DNA from: CAG-791 sp000431495
Lineage (GTDB): Bacteria > Bacillota > Clostridia > Lachnospirales > Lachnospiraceae
DNA length: 64,000 nucleotides
Assembly (NCBI GenBank): GCA_052117605.1
Contig: JBQKIT010000015.1
Direction: 5' to 3' (one strand)
Of the stretch, positions 17,373 through 26,512 are shown piece after piece. The translations under genes and the position numbers were made by a program. Under the pieces are notes generated by a model. The model ran no database searches and was not told the DNA's origin. It worked only from the letters and a program-made list of their open reading frames with translations. Each line of letters starts with the position of its first letter. Position 1 is the stretch's first letter.

Positions 17373-18743
17373 TCACTTCTCTGCCTTCACAAGGAGTTGG
17401 TAAATCGTCCCGGACATCTTCGTCCCGGAACTCGACCTGGAAGGCTTCGTCCCGGAACTCTTCCCACCTCGGCTGTACCTGCGATAGAGCGCGGACAATC
17501 CCATCACGAGCAGGCCATTTGCAAAGGCGGCCGCGAGATAGACGGTCATCCGGATTTTTCCGGAATACAACTCTTCCGGAAGGAGCTCATTCACGTGCTG
17601 GGCGAAATACAGGTGCCCCAGGTACAGAGAGAGGCTGTATTTTCCGAGGAAGGCAGAGAGCAGGTGGAGCCGCTGACTGTTCCCCAGAACAGACTCCAGG
17701 CCAAAACCTGCGAAGGAAAGCAGCACCAGGAGCATCAGAAGAAACATATAGAAGTAATCATACTCCGAAGGCTCCTGCTCCGCCATATACCGAATCGTAA
17801 GAAGCAGACACAGCAGCTGAGCTCCGATCGCAAGCGCATTGCCCGTTTTCGTAAGCCCCGAAGGAGAAAAGCGTTTTAACCTGCGGACAGCCATACAGAT
17901 CACAACGCCTGTGCACAGCCCGGCGATCGCGCGGACAAGACCCTTGTAGCAAAGCCCCAGCCAGACAATGGGGTCCCTGGGATGCCCTTCTGCCTGGCAC
18001 AGGTATCCGTAGAGGAACAGTGCGAGCAGCGGACACACAAGATGTGTCATCAGATCCCGCTTCGTCCGAAGCAGCGGATACAAAAACGCCATACCAAGGA
18101 GCATCGCTGACAGATACCACATGGCACCATCGATTCCGTGCGTGAACAGGCCGCTCATTTTCACCAGCGTAAGCTCCCAGAAATCATTTCCGAAGGCCTT
18201 CAGGTAATCAAGTACGCCGTACTGCCTCACCACTCCGATCAGGACAAAGCCGATCCACCAGGCGATCAGAAATTCCGGAAGGAAGCTCCTGATTTTATGC
18301 AGGATGAAGTGAAGCGTCTCCGAGCCGATTCCGGTCGCCTCCCCGCCGATTCCGGTCGTCCCGGCACCAATGCCTTTCGTCTCCAAGCCGACAGCTTCCG
18401 TCCTCCTTGCCATATCCACATCGCCAGGGAACAGGTATCCGGCACCGTTTTTCCTCCCTGCCATATCCACACCGCCAGAGAGCAGGTATCCGGCACCGTT
18501 TTTCCTCCCTGCCATATCCACACCACCAGGGAGCAGGTATCCGGCACCGTTTTTCCTTCCTGCCTTGTCCGCGCCGACAAGGAGCAGGTATCCGGAGACG
18601 AAAAAGAAAAACTCGACGGCCAGTGAGCCGCCGAGAAAATAGCAGTTGTCATCTCCAAGTACATACCGGGAATGATGCAGCACCACAATCACCGAGAAGA
18701 GAAAGCGAAGAAAATCAATCGTGACATTGTGCTGTTTTCTCAT
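17373..18743 (-). CDS. Acyltransferase-3 family membrane protein with repeat insert
   Basis: A polytopic membrane acyltransferase (acyltransferase_3 family) that probably O-acetylates a surface glycan. The N-terminus is typical (NVTIDFLRFLFSVIVVLHHS with the catalytic-type histidine, then FFFVSGYLLL) and about ten hydrophobic spans follow. In the loop after the second span there is a foreign-looking insert: three copies of a 17-residue unit (GRKNGAGYLLPGGVDMA type) and a run of GIG-x-x-TTGIGGEATGIG repeats before the family sequence resumes at ETLHFILHKIRSF. The ATG at 18743 overlaps the previous stop as ATGA; an in-frame ATG at 18758 is the alternative. It is the last gene of the glycan cluster. 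Confidence 0.85.
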   Translation of the reverse strand: MRKQHNVTIDFLRFLFSVIVVLHHSRYVLGDDNCYFLGGSLAVEFFFFVSGYLLLVGADKAGRKNGAGYLLPGGVDMAGRKNGAGYLLSGGVDMAGRKNGAGYLFPGDVDMARRTEAVGLETKGIGAGTTGIGGEATGIGSETLHFILHKIRSFLPEFLIAWWIGFVLIGVVRQYGVLDYLKAFGNDFWELTLVKMSGLFTHGIDGAMWYLSAMLLGMAFLYPLLRTKRDLMTHLVCPLLALFLYGYLCQAEGHPRDPIVWLGLCYKGLVRAIAGLCTGVVICMAVRRLKRFSPSGLTKTGNALAIGAQLLCLLLTIRYMAEQEPSEYDYFYMFLLMLLVLLSFAGFGLESVLGNSQRLHLLSAFLGKYSLSLYLGHLYFAQHVNELLPEELYSGKIRMTVYLAAAFANGLLVMGLSALYRRYSRGGKSSGTKPSRSSSGTKMSGTIYQLLVKAEK

Positions 18744-20194
18744 GATTTTCCAGTCCATTCCATGACCTGATCCGCAATCCTTACGGATGCGTCTCCGTCA
18801 TCCATGCAGCCCTTGTCAGAAAGGAATTCTGTGACGCGCTTCCGGAACAGCTCCTCGTCAAAGGAAAGGATCGACTCCTCAAGCTCATCGGAATCCGTGG
18901 AAACCGGGAACGGGGTATCCTCCAGACGGAAGTAGAAGCCGCGCTCGTTGTCATACTTGCTGCGGTCCATGGCAAAAAGAAAGCCGGGCTTGCGGAGCAG
19001 CACATAATCATAAATCCAGGACGAATAGTCCGTAATGCCGACATCTGTGAACGCAAGGAGCGACTGCATGTCGGGATATTTTGTGACATCGATGACGTCG
19101 CAGGACTTCACCGTGTTCTTCTTGGCCTCGCCGCCCTTATCGTTGTCATGATAACGAAGGAGCAGCTTCCACTCCCCGCCGAAGCGCTTTCTCAGTGCAT
19201 TCAGCGTCTGCTCTGCGTTCAGATCATACACGGCAAAATTGTGGTCGTCCCGAAAGGTCGGTGCATACAGAGCGAATTTTGTGTCCTCCGAAAGTCCGTT
19301 GTCCTTGCAGAAGCGCTGCTTCAGATAGTTGCGCACCTGCTCCGACTGCGGGAAGAAGATATCGTTTCGCGCATGTCCGTATTTCAGAATCGGTGTTTCC
19401 TTCCAGAAGGTCTCGCGGAACACGCCATCCTCGAAGGAGGAGTTGGAAATAATCTGCGTCGTGAGTTTTCCGGTTCTTGCCGCCGCGATCGGCCATGTCA
19501 CATTGGTGTTGTAATGGGCCGGGTCAAAACGCTTGATGCCAAGGGAGCCATGCCAGGTCTCCACCACCACCTGATCCTTGCGAACGGGGAAGGGATAAAA
19601 CTTATCGCCGAGAAGTGAATTGGTGAACAGCACCTTCGATGCCGCTGCCGCCTCGAAGTACTCGTAGGTGTTGGTCTTGGTGAAATGCACATGCTCTTCG
19701 ATGAAGGCTTCGATCTTACGAATCTCACGCGCTGCCATCAGCTCTTCCTTCGAAGGAGCCTTGACAGCAGTCTCCTGCTCCGAAAGCCACTCCTCCAGCT
19801 TCTTCCCGAAGACCCGGTGCCCGCCTGCAAGGCGAAGGACATTTTCATTGACCTCGTAGTTCTTCGAAACGATTTCCGCTGCATCGATTCGCGCGGTCAG
19901 GGGATTCGTAACGCTCCACCAGATCTCCACGGGTGCCTGTCTGCGGATCAGCTCATCACTGATGTATTTCAGATTGCAGCCGACCGAATGGGAGAACGGG
20001 AAGAACATGACCTGATTTTCCTTTGTCTTCGTATGTCTCCACAGAATGCATCGGCAGCCATAGCCGATTTTGCGGTCCAGAAATGTGAAAAACTGTTTGA
20101 AGCAGTTGCCGATTCTTTTGAAAAATTTGCCTTCCACCATCACGGGTAACAGGCGTCTGAATTTCTTGCCAAGTACGTGTCCTACTGCACTCAT
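18740..20194 (-). CDS. CDP-glycerol/ribitol glycerophosphotransferase-like (TagF/TagB family)
   Basis: The 484-residue protein carries family hallmarks: ETWHGSLGIKRF (about 215-226), YAPTFRDDHNF, and VGITDYSSWIYDY, the nucleotide-binding end of the GT-B-like fold. Such enzymes transfer glycerol-phosphate or ribitol-phosphate from the CDP form to build teichoic-acid-like chains at the inner membrane. The TarI/IspD-like gene just upstream could make the CDP-polyol donor. The protein is membrane-associated through basic and amphipathic N-terminal residues; no full span is evident. The exact polyol cannot be told from sequence. Confidence 0.85.
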   Translation of the reverse strand: MSAVGHVLGKKFRRLLPVMVEGKFFKRIGNCFKQFFTFLDRKIGYGCRCILWRHTKTKENQVMFFPFSHSVGCNLKYISDELIRRQAPVEIWWSVTNPLTARIDAAEIVSKNYEVNENVLRLAGGHRVFGKKLEEWLSEQETAVKAPSKEELMAAREIRKIEAFIEEHVHFTKTNTYEYFEAAAASKVLFTNSLLGDKFYPFPVRKDQVVVETWHGSLGIKRFDPAHYNTNVTWPIAAARTGKLTTQIISNSSFEDGVFRETFWKETPILKYGHARNDIFFPQSEQVRNYLKQRFCKDNGLSEDTKFALYAPTFRDDHNFAVYDLNAEQTLNALRKRFGGEWKLLLRYHDNDKGGEAKKNTVKSCDVIDVTKYPDMQSLLAFTDVGITDYSSWIYDYVLLRKPGFLFAMDRSKYDNERGFYFRLEDTPFPVSTDSDELEESILSFDEELFRKRVTEFLSDKGCMDDGDASVRIADQVMEWTGKS

Positions 20195-20260
20195 GTAAAA
20201 TAAAACATCCTCCCTGTAAATCTCTCACTTCCAACGCCGGACGCCCAGGGGCGAAGCGGA

Positions 20261-20995
20261 TCAAAGCCCGAAAGCATTGGAATTTTCTCTTGCCGTCACG
20301 ATTGCCTTGAAAATGTAATAGTCGATCGGTGTCGTGATCTTGATGTTCTCGGTTCTGCCTTCGACGGCATACAGCTTGTAGCCGTAATGACGCATCAGGC
20401 TGGCCGAGTCGATAAAGTCTTCTCTTCCTTCTTTTCTCGCCTTTTCGTGGGCATCCAGAAGGTCCTGAATGAAGAAGCACTGCGGTGCCTTCGCGACCTG
20501 ACAGGCTGCGCGGTCCAGAATGTTGCCGATCTCACCGTTCTTCGACTCCGTGATGATCGTCTCCGTCGCCGGCGTCACCGTGATGGCGGAGCCATGCTCG
20601 CGGACGCAGTGGACTGCATTCGTGATGGTGTCCGAATCCACCAGCGGGCGCACGCCGTCATGGACGAGCACCACAGAATTTCCGGGGAACAGCTCATCAA
20701 TTTTGCAGAGGCCGTGATAAATCGACTCCTGTCCGGTCTCGCCGCCTGGCACAATGGCCTGCACCTTGGTGATGTGGAACTTGTTGCACAGCTTCCACAT
20801 CTTCGGAATGTACTCCCGCAGGCACGAGATCACGATTCCATCGATCTCGTCATTGTTCTCGAACTTCTCGATCGTGTAGATGATAATCGGCTTGCCGTAG
20901 AGCTCCAGAAACTGCTTGGGAACGCCCTTGGTGTTCATGCGCTTTCCGGTTCCGCCGGCAAAAATCAATGCGACATTCATGTCTCTTATTTTCAT
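20261..20995 (-). CDS. IspD/TarI-family cytidylyltransferase
   Basis: A 244-residue CTP-dependent nucleotidyltransferase. The start VALIFAGGTGKRM, the GVPKQFLEL motif and VLVHDGVRPLV are shared by IspD (methylerythritol phosphate pathway) and TarI (ribitol-5-phosphate). Genomic setting next to a CDP-polyol phosphotransferase and licD favours a TarI-like role; the MEP enzyme ispF lies far away at 45 kb. No TarJ-type ribitol-phosphate dehydrogenase is in the window, so the substrate is open. The first ATG (20995) and an ATG at 20980, right before NVALIF, are both possible starts. Confidence 0.8.
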   Translation of the reverse strand: MKIRDMNVALIFAGGTGKRMNTKGVPKQFLELYGKPIIIYTIEKFENNDEIDGIVISCLREYIPKMWKLCNKFHITKVQAIVPGGETGQESIYHGLCKIDELFPGNSVVLVHDGVRPLVDSDTITNAVHCVREHGSAITVTPATETIITESKNGEIGNILDRAACQVAKAPQCFFIQDLLDAHEKARKEGREDFIDSASLMRHYGYKLYAVEGRTENIKITTPIDYYIFKAIVTARENSNAFGL

Positions 20996-21061
20996 CTCTC
21001 TGCTCTCGTCCCTTTTTGCTCTTGTCCCTTTTTACTCTCGACCCTTTTATTCTCTTTCCAT

Positions 21062-22000
21062 TTATTCCCGTCCCTTCGTCTCATCCTGCAGACAGAAGGG
21101 GGCAAAGAAAATGTGCTTCTCCCGTTTGTTCTCCGGCGGAATCTTCCTGTAATTTCCGTAGAGCCGTGTAAGATAGGCATCATAGTCCGAAGGCACCGGA
21201 TACTGCCGGTCTTCATATGCCATAGGGACTCCCGGCAGGATCTGCTTCCTCTCATACAGCTCCTGGAAGAAATGGCCGCGCCCGGAGGGCATCGTCACAT
21301 AGCCGGAATTCGAATCGGTGCAGCGTTTGTACACGCGGTCGCACCGCTTTGTCCAGCCGTCCGGAGAGTGCCAGAAAAAAAGACAGCCCAGTGCGATTTT
21401 GACCCGGAAAAGCTTCAGGTAATGCTTCCTCTCTTCGGGATCCTCAATGGAAGAGGCAAGTCGAAGAAGCTCTTTCCGGTCCCTCTTAAACTTCGAGCAG
21501 GACTGCGCAAAGCCTGCTGCCATGCAGGACAGGCCGTGGAGCCTCCGAAGGAGCTTGTTGTCATACGTATTCTCGATCGGGAAAATATCCAGAAATGCGC
21601 CGCATTCTTCGTTCTGAAAATCCTCCCGGGTGCGCACCGAGGTTCCCTTCAGAAGGATGCGGGAAAGCGTAAGTCCGTATCCCTTTGTCGTCTGCGGCGA
21701 ATGCACCCAGTACCGGTCGCCGTATTCCTTTTCAAAGAGGACGAGAAACTTCTCCAGATCCGTCCGCGGCATGTTGACGTCGACGTCATCATCCCAGGGA
21801 ATGAAGCCGTGGTGGCGGACTGCCCCGAGACAGGAGCCGCCGCCCAGGACGTAGGTCAGACCGTTTCGTCTGCAGCACTCGTCCAGATCAGAAAGCATGC
21901 CGTTTAACGTCCTCTGCAGGTCTTTGAGCTGCTCATCCGTCAGCGTCAGCGCTTCCTCCGAACGGATGTGTTTAAATGCATCGACCGTCGATAAGCCCAT
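21062..22000 (-). CDS. LicD family phosphotransferase
   Basis: A 312-residue LicD protein; such enzymes attach phosphocholine or other phospho-groups to surface glycans. The nucleotidyltransferase-fold core is visible as YVLGGGSCLGAVRHHGFIPW followed by DDDVDVNMPR, with the metal-binding aspartates, and FLDIFPIE follows. The ATG at 22000 overlaps the previous stop as TGATG; a GTG one codon earlier is less likely. No choline kinase or transporter gene is nearby, so the transferred group is unknown. Confidence 0.88.
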   Translation of the reverse strand: MGLSTVDAFKHIRSEEALTLTDEQLKDLQRTLNGMLSDLDECCRRNGLTYVLGGGSCLGAVRHHGFIPWDDDVDVNMPRTDLEKFLVLFEKEYGDRYWVHSPQTTKGYGLTLSRILLKGTSVRTREDFQNEECGAFLDIFPIENTYDNKLLRRLHGLSCMAAGFAQSCSKFKRDRKELLRLASSIEDPEERKHYLKLFRVKIALGCLFFWHSPDGWTKRCDRVYKRCTDSNSGYVTMPSGRGHFFQELYERKQILPGVPMAYEDRQYPVPSDYDAYLTRLYGNYRKIPPENKREKHIFFAPFCLQDETKGRE

Positions 22001-22854
22001 CACTGAACCTCGTATTTTTCATGAAGAAATTTCGCGCGGAGGAACTTCTTTCCCTTCTTCCACCAGTTGACGTGCTCGATATAAAGATAAGGAAGCACCT
22101 TGATGTCTGATTTCTGAAGCCGTCCGCTCTCCACCTGATAGCAGAGCCAGACATTCAGAATCAGCTCGCCGACCCGTCCGCAGTAGCGTCCCTGGAAATA
22201 GGAATAGTTCCGGATGTCCACCTGATTCTCCAGGGTAAACAGGACGTCGAAGAGCCACGTGCAGTATTCATCCAGGAGCTCCCGCTCCATGATCATCATG
22301 TTGAACATATGCCCCGAGCGCTCCGCCATGACCTTGTCAAAGGCAGGGACATACTCCGGATATTTTGCCTCCAGAATGGCTCTCGTCTTATCCAGGTGCT
22401 CGATGTAATGTGAGTGCTCATAGTGGGAATACAGGGACTCAATCACATAGAAGCGCTTGGCGGGGACGAACACCTTGTACTTCCCGAGCATCGGCTCCAG
22501 CTCGCGGTAGGTAAGTACCTTGTCAAAAATATCCCCGCGGATTCCGGAGCGGTGCGTTTTCCCGTTTCCGCGGAAATGCCGCCGGTAATGCACCAGTCCG
22601 ATGTAATCGGTGTGCAGGTGCTTCCACGCCCAGTAGAGACCCGTCAGCTCGCAGAAATAAGGGTTTCGCGAGGAGATGTTGGCGCCGATGTTATCCTTCA
22701 CATAGCCAAGATCCGGCTCCTGCCCCTCTCCCGTCTTCTCAATGGCAGCTCCCACATGAATCGGAAGATACATGGGATCTGCCGGCATGCGGTATTTCTT
22801 ATGTGTGGTGACAATGATTTTCACCGTTTTTTTTCTGTTCTGTTCTGGCGTCAT
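22000..22854 (-). CDS. DUF4422 glycosyltransferase-like protein
   Basis: The 284 residues match DUF4422: KIIVTTHKKY near the start, an NPYFCELTGLYWAWKH stretch, and YIGLVHYRRHF, then a C-terminal NYSYFQGRYCGRVGELILNVW. The family is a set of GT-A-like sugar transferases in capsule loci. The start overlaps the radical SAM stop (ATGA). Activity and sugar are unknown. Confidence 0.85.
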   Translation of the reverse strand: MTPEQNRKKTVKIIVTTHKKYRMPADPMYLPIHVGAAIEKTGEGQEPDLGYVKDNIGANISSRNPYFCELTGLYWAWKHLHTDYIGLVHYRRHFRGNGKTHRSGIRGDIFDKVLTYRELEPMLGKYKVFVPAKRFYVIESLYSHYEHSHYIEHLDKTRAILEAKYPEYVPAFDKVMAERSGHMFNMMIMERELLDEYCTWLFDVLFTLENQVDIRNYSYFQGRYCGRVGELILNVWLCYQVESGRLQKSDIKVLPYLYIEHVNWWKKGKKFLRAKFLHEKYEVQ

Positions 22855-24020
22855 AAATTCTGTCTGCGCATGTCCTCAGCGACGAAATCCTCCCCGGCCT
22901 TATTCTTCAGAAGCTCCTCGGAGGCGCTGCTGAGGCCGTTATTGATGCAGGCACCGGAAAGGTCACAGGTCGAGCAGGCATCCAGTTCTTCCTTTGTGAT
23001 CTTACCGTCGCGGAAATCCCGGACTGCCGGAATTTCGTACATGGAATACTTCTTCTTTTTCCAGAAGCGCAGGAACTTGTGATGAATCACCCAGAGAGCC
23101 GGCTTCCAGATATACTTGTGCATGGCGGGCGATGCCGAGCCGATCATCCAGCACTGCCGGTCACAGGCGCGGACCTTGGCGCGGACCTGCTCCGCCTGCT
23201 CCGAATTCCAGAGTTCCTCCCAGGACTGGGTGTTCAGATTGCCCATGACCTCCTTGGCCTTCGTCCCGTTGCAGGGCATGACATCCCCGTAGGGATCAAT
23301 AAAGAAGGTGTCAAAGGACATATCGCAGGGAAGAAGGCGCTTCTGCCCGTAGATGTAATTGATCAGTCCGTGGTTAAAATACGCGCGGAACCACTTCTTC
23401 GGCTCGTTTGAATCCAACAGCCGGTTCACGAGGTCCTCAAAATGCTGCGCAACCATCGGGCGGTCATGAATGATGTTCTTCGCTTCCACAAAGTAGAACG
23501 AGTTGTGGAGGCTTGCCGTTGCAAATTCCATGCCGAGCTTGTTGGAAAGATCATACAGCGGAACAAGATCCGGCGCATTGCGGTCCTGCACCGTCATTCC
23601 GAAGCCCACGTCCTTTAAGCCCATCTCCTTCAGCCTGCAGAGCGTCTGGTAGCCTCTCTGGTAGCCGTTCTGAAGCCCGCGGATTTCATTGTTGGTATCC
23701 TCCAGGCCTTCAATGGAGATGCGGATTCCGACATTCGGAAATTCCCTGCACAGATCCAGAATCCTGTCTGTGAAGAATCCGTTCGTTGAAATGACGATCC
23801 GGTCGGAGAGCTTCGAGAGCTCCCGCACAATGTCCTTCAAATCTGAACGTATAAAAGGCTCCCCACCGGTGATATTCGTAAAATACATCGGCGGGAGCTT
23901 TTTGATGGTCTCAAGTGAGATTTCCTCTTCGGGAAGCGAAGGGGCTTTATATCGGTTGCACATCGTACACCTGGCATTACACCGATAGGTGACGATCACG
24001 GTTCCGTTTAATTTTTTCAT
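22851..24020 (-). CDS. Radical SAM protein with SPASM-like C-terminus
   Basis: A 389-residue radical S-adenosylmethionine enzyme. The cluster motif is CNARCTMC (about residues 13-20) and TGGEPF binds SAM. A C-terminal cysteine set (CDMSFDTFFIDPYGDVMPC, CDRQC, and CSTCDLSGAC) resembles a SPASM or twitch domain with extra iron-sulfur clusters. The substrate is not known; in this cluster it may modify a sugar or polyol. The ATG at 24020 is preceded by GAGAGGAAT; a longer frame up to 24083 is unsupported. It lies between manA and a DUF4422 gene. Confidence 0.88.
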   Translation of the reverse strand: MKKLNGTVIVTYRCNARCTMCNRYKAPSLPEEEISLETIKKLPPMYFTNITGGEPFIRSDLKDIVRELSKLSDRIVISTNGFFTDRILDLCREFPNVGIRISIEGLEDTNNEIRGLQNGYQRGYQTLCRLKEMGLKDVGFGMTVQDRNAPDLVPLYDLSNKLGMEFATASLHNSFYFVEAKNIIHDRPMVAQHFEDLVNRLLDSNEPKKWFRAYFNHGLINYIYGQKRLLPCDMSFDTFFIDPYGDVMPCNGTKAKEVMGNLNTQSWEELWNSEQAEQVRAKVRACDRQCWMIGSASPAMHKYIWKPALWVIHHKFLRFWKKKKYSMYEIPAVRDFRDGKITKEELDACSTCDLSGACINNGLSSASEELLKNKAGEDFVAEDMRRQNL

Positions 24021-24099
24021 ATTCCTCTCTGCACAATTATGTCTGCGGCAGACCTGCGCCCGCTGCAGCATCCGTTTCTCCATCCGGGATTCCCGGATA

Positions 24100-25191
24100 T
24101 CAACAGTTCACATCGAGCAGCGTTGCAATTCCGTGAATACGGATTTCATCGCTGCCGGCAGGAACAAAAAAGGTGTCCCCGCGGAAAAAGGGCATACGTG
24201 ATCTATTACAAGATATCACGCCGCACCCATCTGTGCAAATCAGAACGTGAAAGGAAGTGTCATCTGTCTGAAAAGATGCCATTTTCCGAATTCTCTGTGT
24301 ATTGAGAAGGAAGCGCCGCACCTCAAAATAACGGCACCTGCATAAAAACTCCGAGGCAAAGCCCGGGCGATAATTCAGGACGCGCATCGGCTGCCTTGGC
24401 TCCTCTGCCGCAGAGAGCTTTGCAACCTGAAGCGCCTTTTCCAGATGAAGAGGCCGTTCTTTTCCGTCCTTCCCGATGCGGTGATAATCATACAGCCGGT
24501 AGGTCAGGTTCGAGCTCTCCTGCACCTCCGCGATGAGGCTCCCGCCGCCGATTGCATGAACGGTTCCGGCCGGAATGAAGAAAACATCGTCCTTTCTGAT
24601 CGGCACCCGCTGCAGATGCTTCTCGAGAGTTCCATTCTGCGCAGCCTCCCGTACTCTTTCCCGGTCCATATCATGAGAGAAGCCGTAGACAAGCTTCGCG
24701 CCGGGAGCCGCGTCGACGACGTACCACATCTCGCTCTTCCCGAGCTGTCCGTTTTCATGCTCCCTTGCGTATGCGTCGTCCGGATGCACCTGCACCGAGA
24801 GATCAGCGGCTGCGTCAATGAACTTGATGAGAACAGGCAGCTCGCCTTTTTTCACCGCCTCCGGCATGCTTTTGGCAGGATGCGTGCCGAACATCCACGG
24901 ATTCTCCTGCAGCAGCTCATGGAGTGTTTTGTCCGGATCCTCTGCAAGGAGCGAGAGTCCGTCCGGGTGCGTCGAGCACTCCCAGGTTTCCGCAAGGGGC
25001 GTCAGCGGGATATCCTTGGAAAAATCATCCCGAAGCCGTCTTCCTCCCCACAGGTAATCCTTTCCTGCAGGAAGGAGCGGAATCGGTCCTCTTCGATTTC
25101 CGAATTCAGTTGTCCGCTTGATTTCTTCGGCTTCCGAACCGGATGCTCCTGCAGCGAAATCAGATTTCCAGCTCGAATTTCTGCTTGTCAT
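24100..25191 (-). CDS. manA: Mannose-6-phosphate isomerase, class I
   Basis: This 363-residue zinc enzyme interconverts fructose 6-phosphate and mannose 6-phosphate and so starts the GDP-mannose route. The family features are YLWGGRRL, SVQVHPDDAYA, GKSEMWYV with metal-binding His and Glu, and FIPAGTVHAIG. The ATG at 25191, preceded by AAGGAGATC, overlaps the end of manC by 32 bases. The first 35 residues are an unconserved extension. The C-terminal part (after about 290) is diverged from common ManA sequences. Confidence 0.9.
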   Translation of the reverse strand: MTSRNSSWKSDFAAGASGSEAEEIKRTTEFGNRRGPIPLLPAGKDYLWGGRRLRDDFSKDIPLTPLAETWECSTHPDGLSLLAEDPDKTLHELLQENPWMFGTHPAKSMPEAVKKGELPVLIKFIDAAADLSVQVHPDDAYAREHENGQLGKSEMWYVVDAAPGAKLVYGFSHDMDRERVREAAQNGTLEKHLQRVPIRKDDVFFIPAGTVHAIGGGSLIAEVQESSNLTYRLYDYHRIGKDGKERPLHLEKALQVAKLSAAEEPRQPMRVLNYRPGFASEFLCRCRYFEVRRFLLNTQRIRKMASFQTDDTSFHVLICTDGCGVISCNRSRMPFFRGDTFFVPAGSDEIRIHGIATLLDVNC

Positions 25192-26476
25192 GCACACTGA
25201 TCTCCTTGCCGATCTGAACCTCAATCAGCTTCAGCTCCGTGTCGGCGACGATGGTGTGGCGGCAGCCCGCCTGCATGGTGATCACATCGCCCTGTTTTAC
25301 CTTCTGCTCCATGCCATCCACGATGGTACGGCCTTCGCCCGCGATGACGTTCCAGATCTCGTCGCGGTGCTCATGGCTGTGGTAATTCATCTGATGTCCC
25401 TCCTTGAGGGTCACCAGAATGGTCATGCTCTCCTTCTCAACATCCAGCACCTGGAAGGAGCCCCAGGACTTCTCCGCAAACATCACCTGCTGGTCCATGG
25501 CATCCACATACGGCTTGATGTAGCTGGACTGCTCCTTGTCGGAGACCAGAATTCCCTCGGGGGACGCTGCGATGACAACGTTCTTAAGTCCCATCGCGAG
25601 GATCGGCACGTTCAGCTCGTTCACGACATCGACATTTTCACAGGTGTCGTTTAAGGTGCCCTGTCCGATGACCGGCTCTTCCATGGCCTCCGTCAGCGTA
25701 TTCCAGGTTCCCATGTCCTTCCAGTCACCGGAAAACCGCATGACCTGGATGAGAGGCTCGTGCTCCGCCACAGCGTAATCGAACGAGATCTTCTTCACCG
25801 TGTCGTATTTTGCAAACAGGTCGTCGTAGTCGGTGAAGTCCATGAGCTCATGCGCTTTTTTCAGAACGTAACCGATCCTGTAAGCGAAAACACCTGCATT
25901 CCACAGCGCGCCTGCTTCGATGTACTGCTTCGCAGTCTCCACGTCCGGCTTCTCCTTAAAGGTCTTCACCGGGCTCACCTTGTCCTTGCTGATCGGAATG
26001 ACATAGCCGTACTTCTCCGAGGGATAGGTCGGCTCAATTCCCATCACGGTCAGATGGCAGGCGTCGCTTTCCGCCAGATCAGAGAGCTTCCGAAGTGCCT
26101 CAAAATAGTCCTCGTTTACATAGGGGTCTACCGGGCAGACCACCACCGGCTCGTTCTCCGGCACCTTCTGCACATCGTGCAGGTACGCCGTCGCCAGTGC
26201 GATTGCCGGGAAGGTATCCCGTCTGCACGGCTCCAGAGATACGCCGATTCCGTCTCCCAGCTGATTCTTCAGCTGAGAAACCTGTGAGCGGCTCGTCGCG
26301 ACGGTCACGGTTGCGTCCGGATCTACCTTGCGGATCTGACGGTACATTCTCTGTGCCATCGACTCATATTCCCCGTTTTCCGCAGGGAAAATCTTTATAA
26401 ACTGCTTGGAGCGGATGTCATTGGAAAGGGGCCAGAGGCGCTTTCCCGATCCGCCGGATAATAGAATAATATGCAT
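25160..26476 (-). CDS. manC: Mannose-1-phosphate guanylyltransferase with cupin domain
   Basis: A 438-residue protein of the GMP/PMI type II family. The N-terminal nucleotidyltransferase starts MHIILLSGGSGKRLWPLSND (GTP binding) and has FKEKPD and NAGVF. From about residue 325 there is a cupin: NYHSHEHRDEIWNVIAGEG with metal-binding histidines, and GCRHTI. It makes GDP-mannose; the cupin may give a second mannose-6-phosphate isomerase activity, which would duplicate manA next door. The ATG at 26476 has GAAGGAGA upstream. Confidence 0.93.
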   Translation of the reverse strand: MHIILLSGGSGKRLWPLSNDIRSKQFIKIFPAENGEYESMAQRMYRQIRKVDPDATVTVATSRSQVSQLKNQLGDGIGVSLEPCRRDTFPAIALATAYLHDVQKVPENEPVVVCPVDPYVNEDYFEALRKLSDLAESDACHLTVMGIEPTYPSEKYGYVIPISKDKVSPVKTFKEKPDVETAKQYIEAGALWNAGVFAYRIGYVLKKAHELMDFTDYDDLFAKYDTVKKISFDYAVAEHEPLIQVMRFSGDWKDMGTWNTLTEAMEEPVIGQGTLNDTCENVDVVNELNVPILAMGLKNVVIAASPEGILVSDKEQSSYIKPYVDAMDQQVMFAEKSWGSFQVLDVEKESMTILVTLKEGHQMNYHSHEHRDEIWNVIAGEGRTIVDGMEQKVKQGDVITMQAGCRHTIVADTELKLIEVQIGKEISVHDKQKFELEI

Positions 26477-26512
26477 AGCTGGTCTCTCCTTCGTTCGTGC
26501 CACCCGTTGTTG

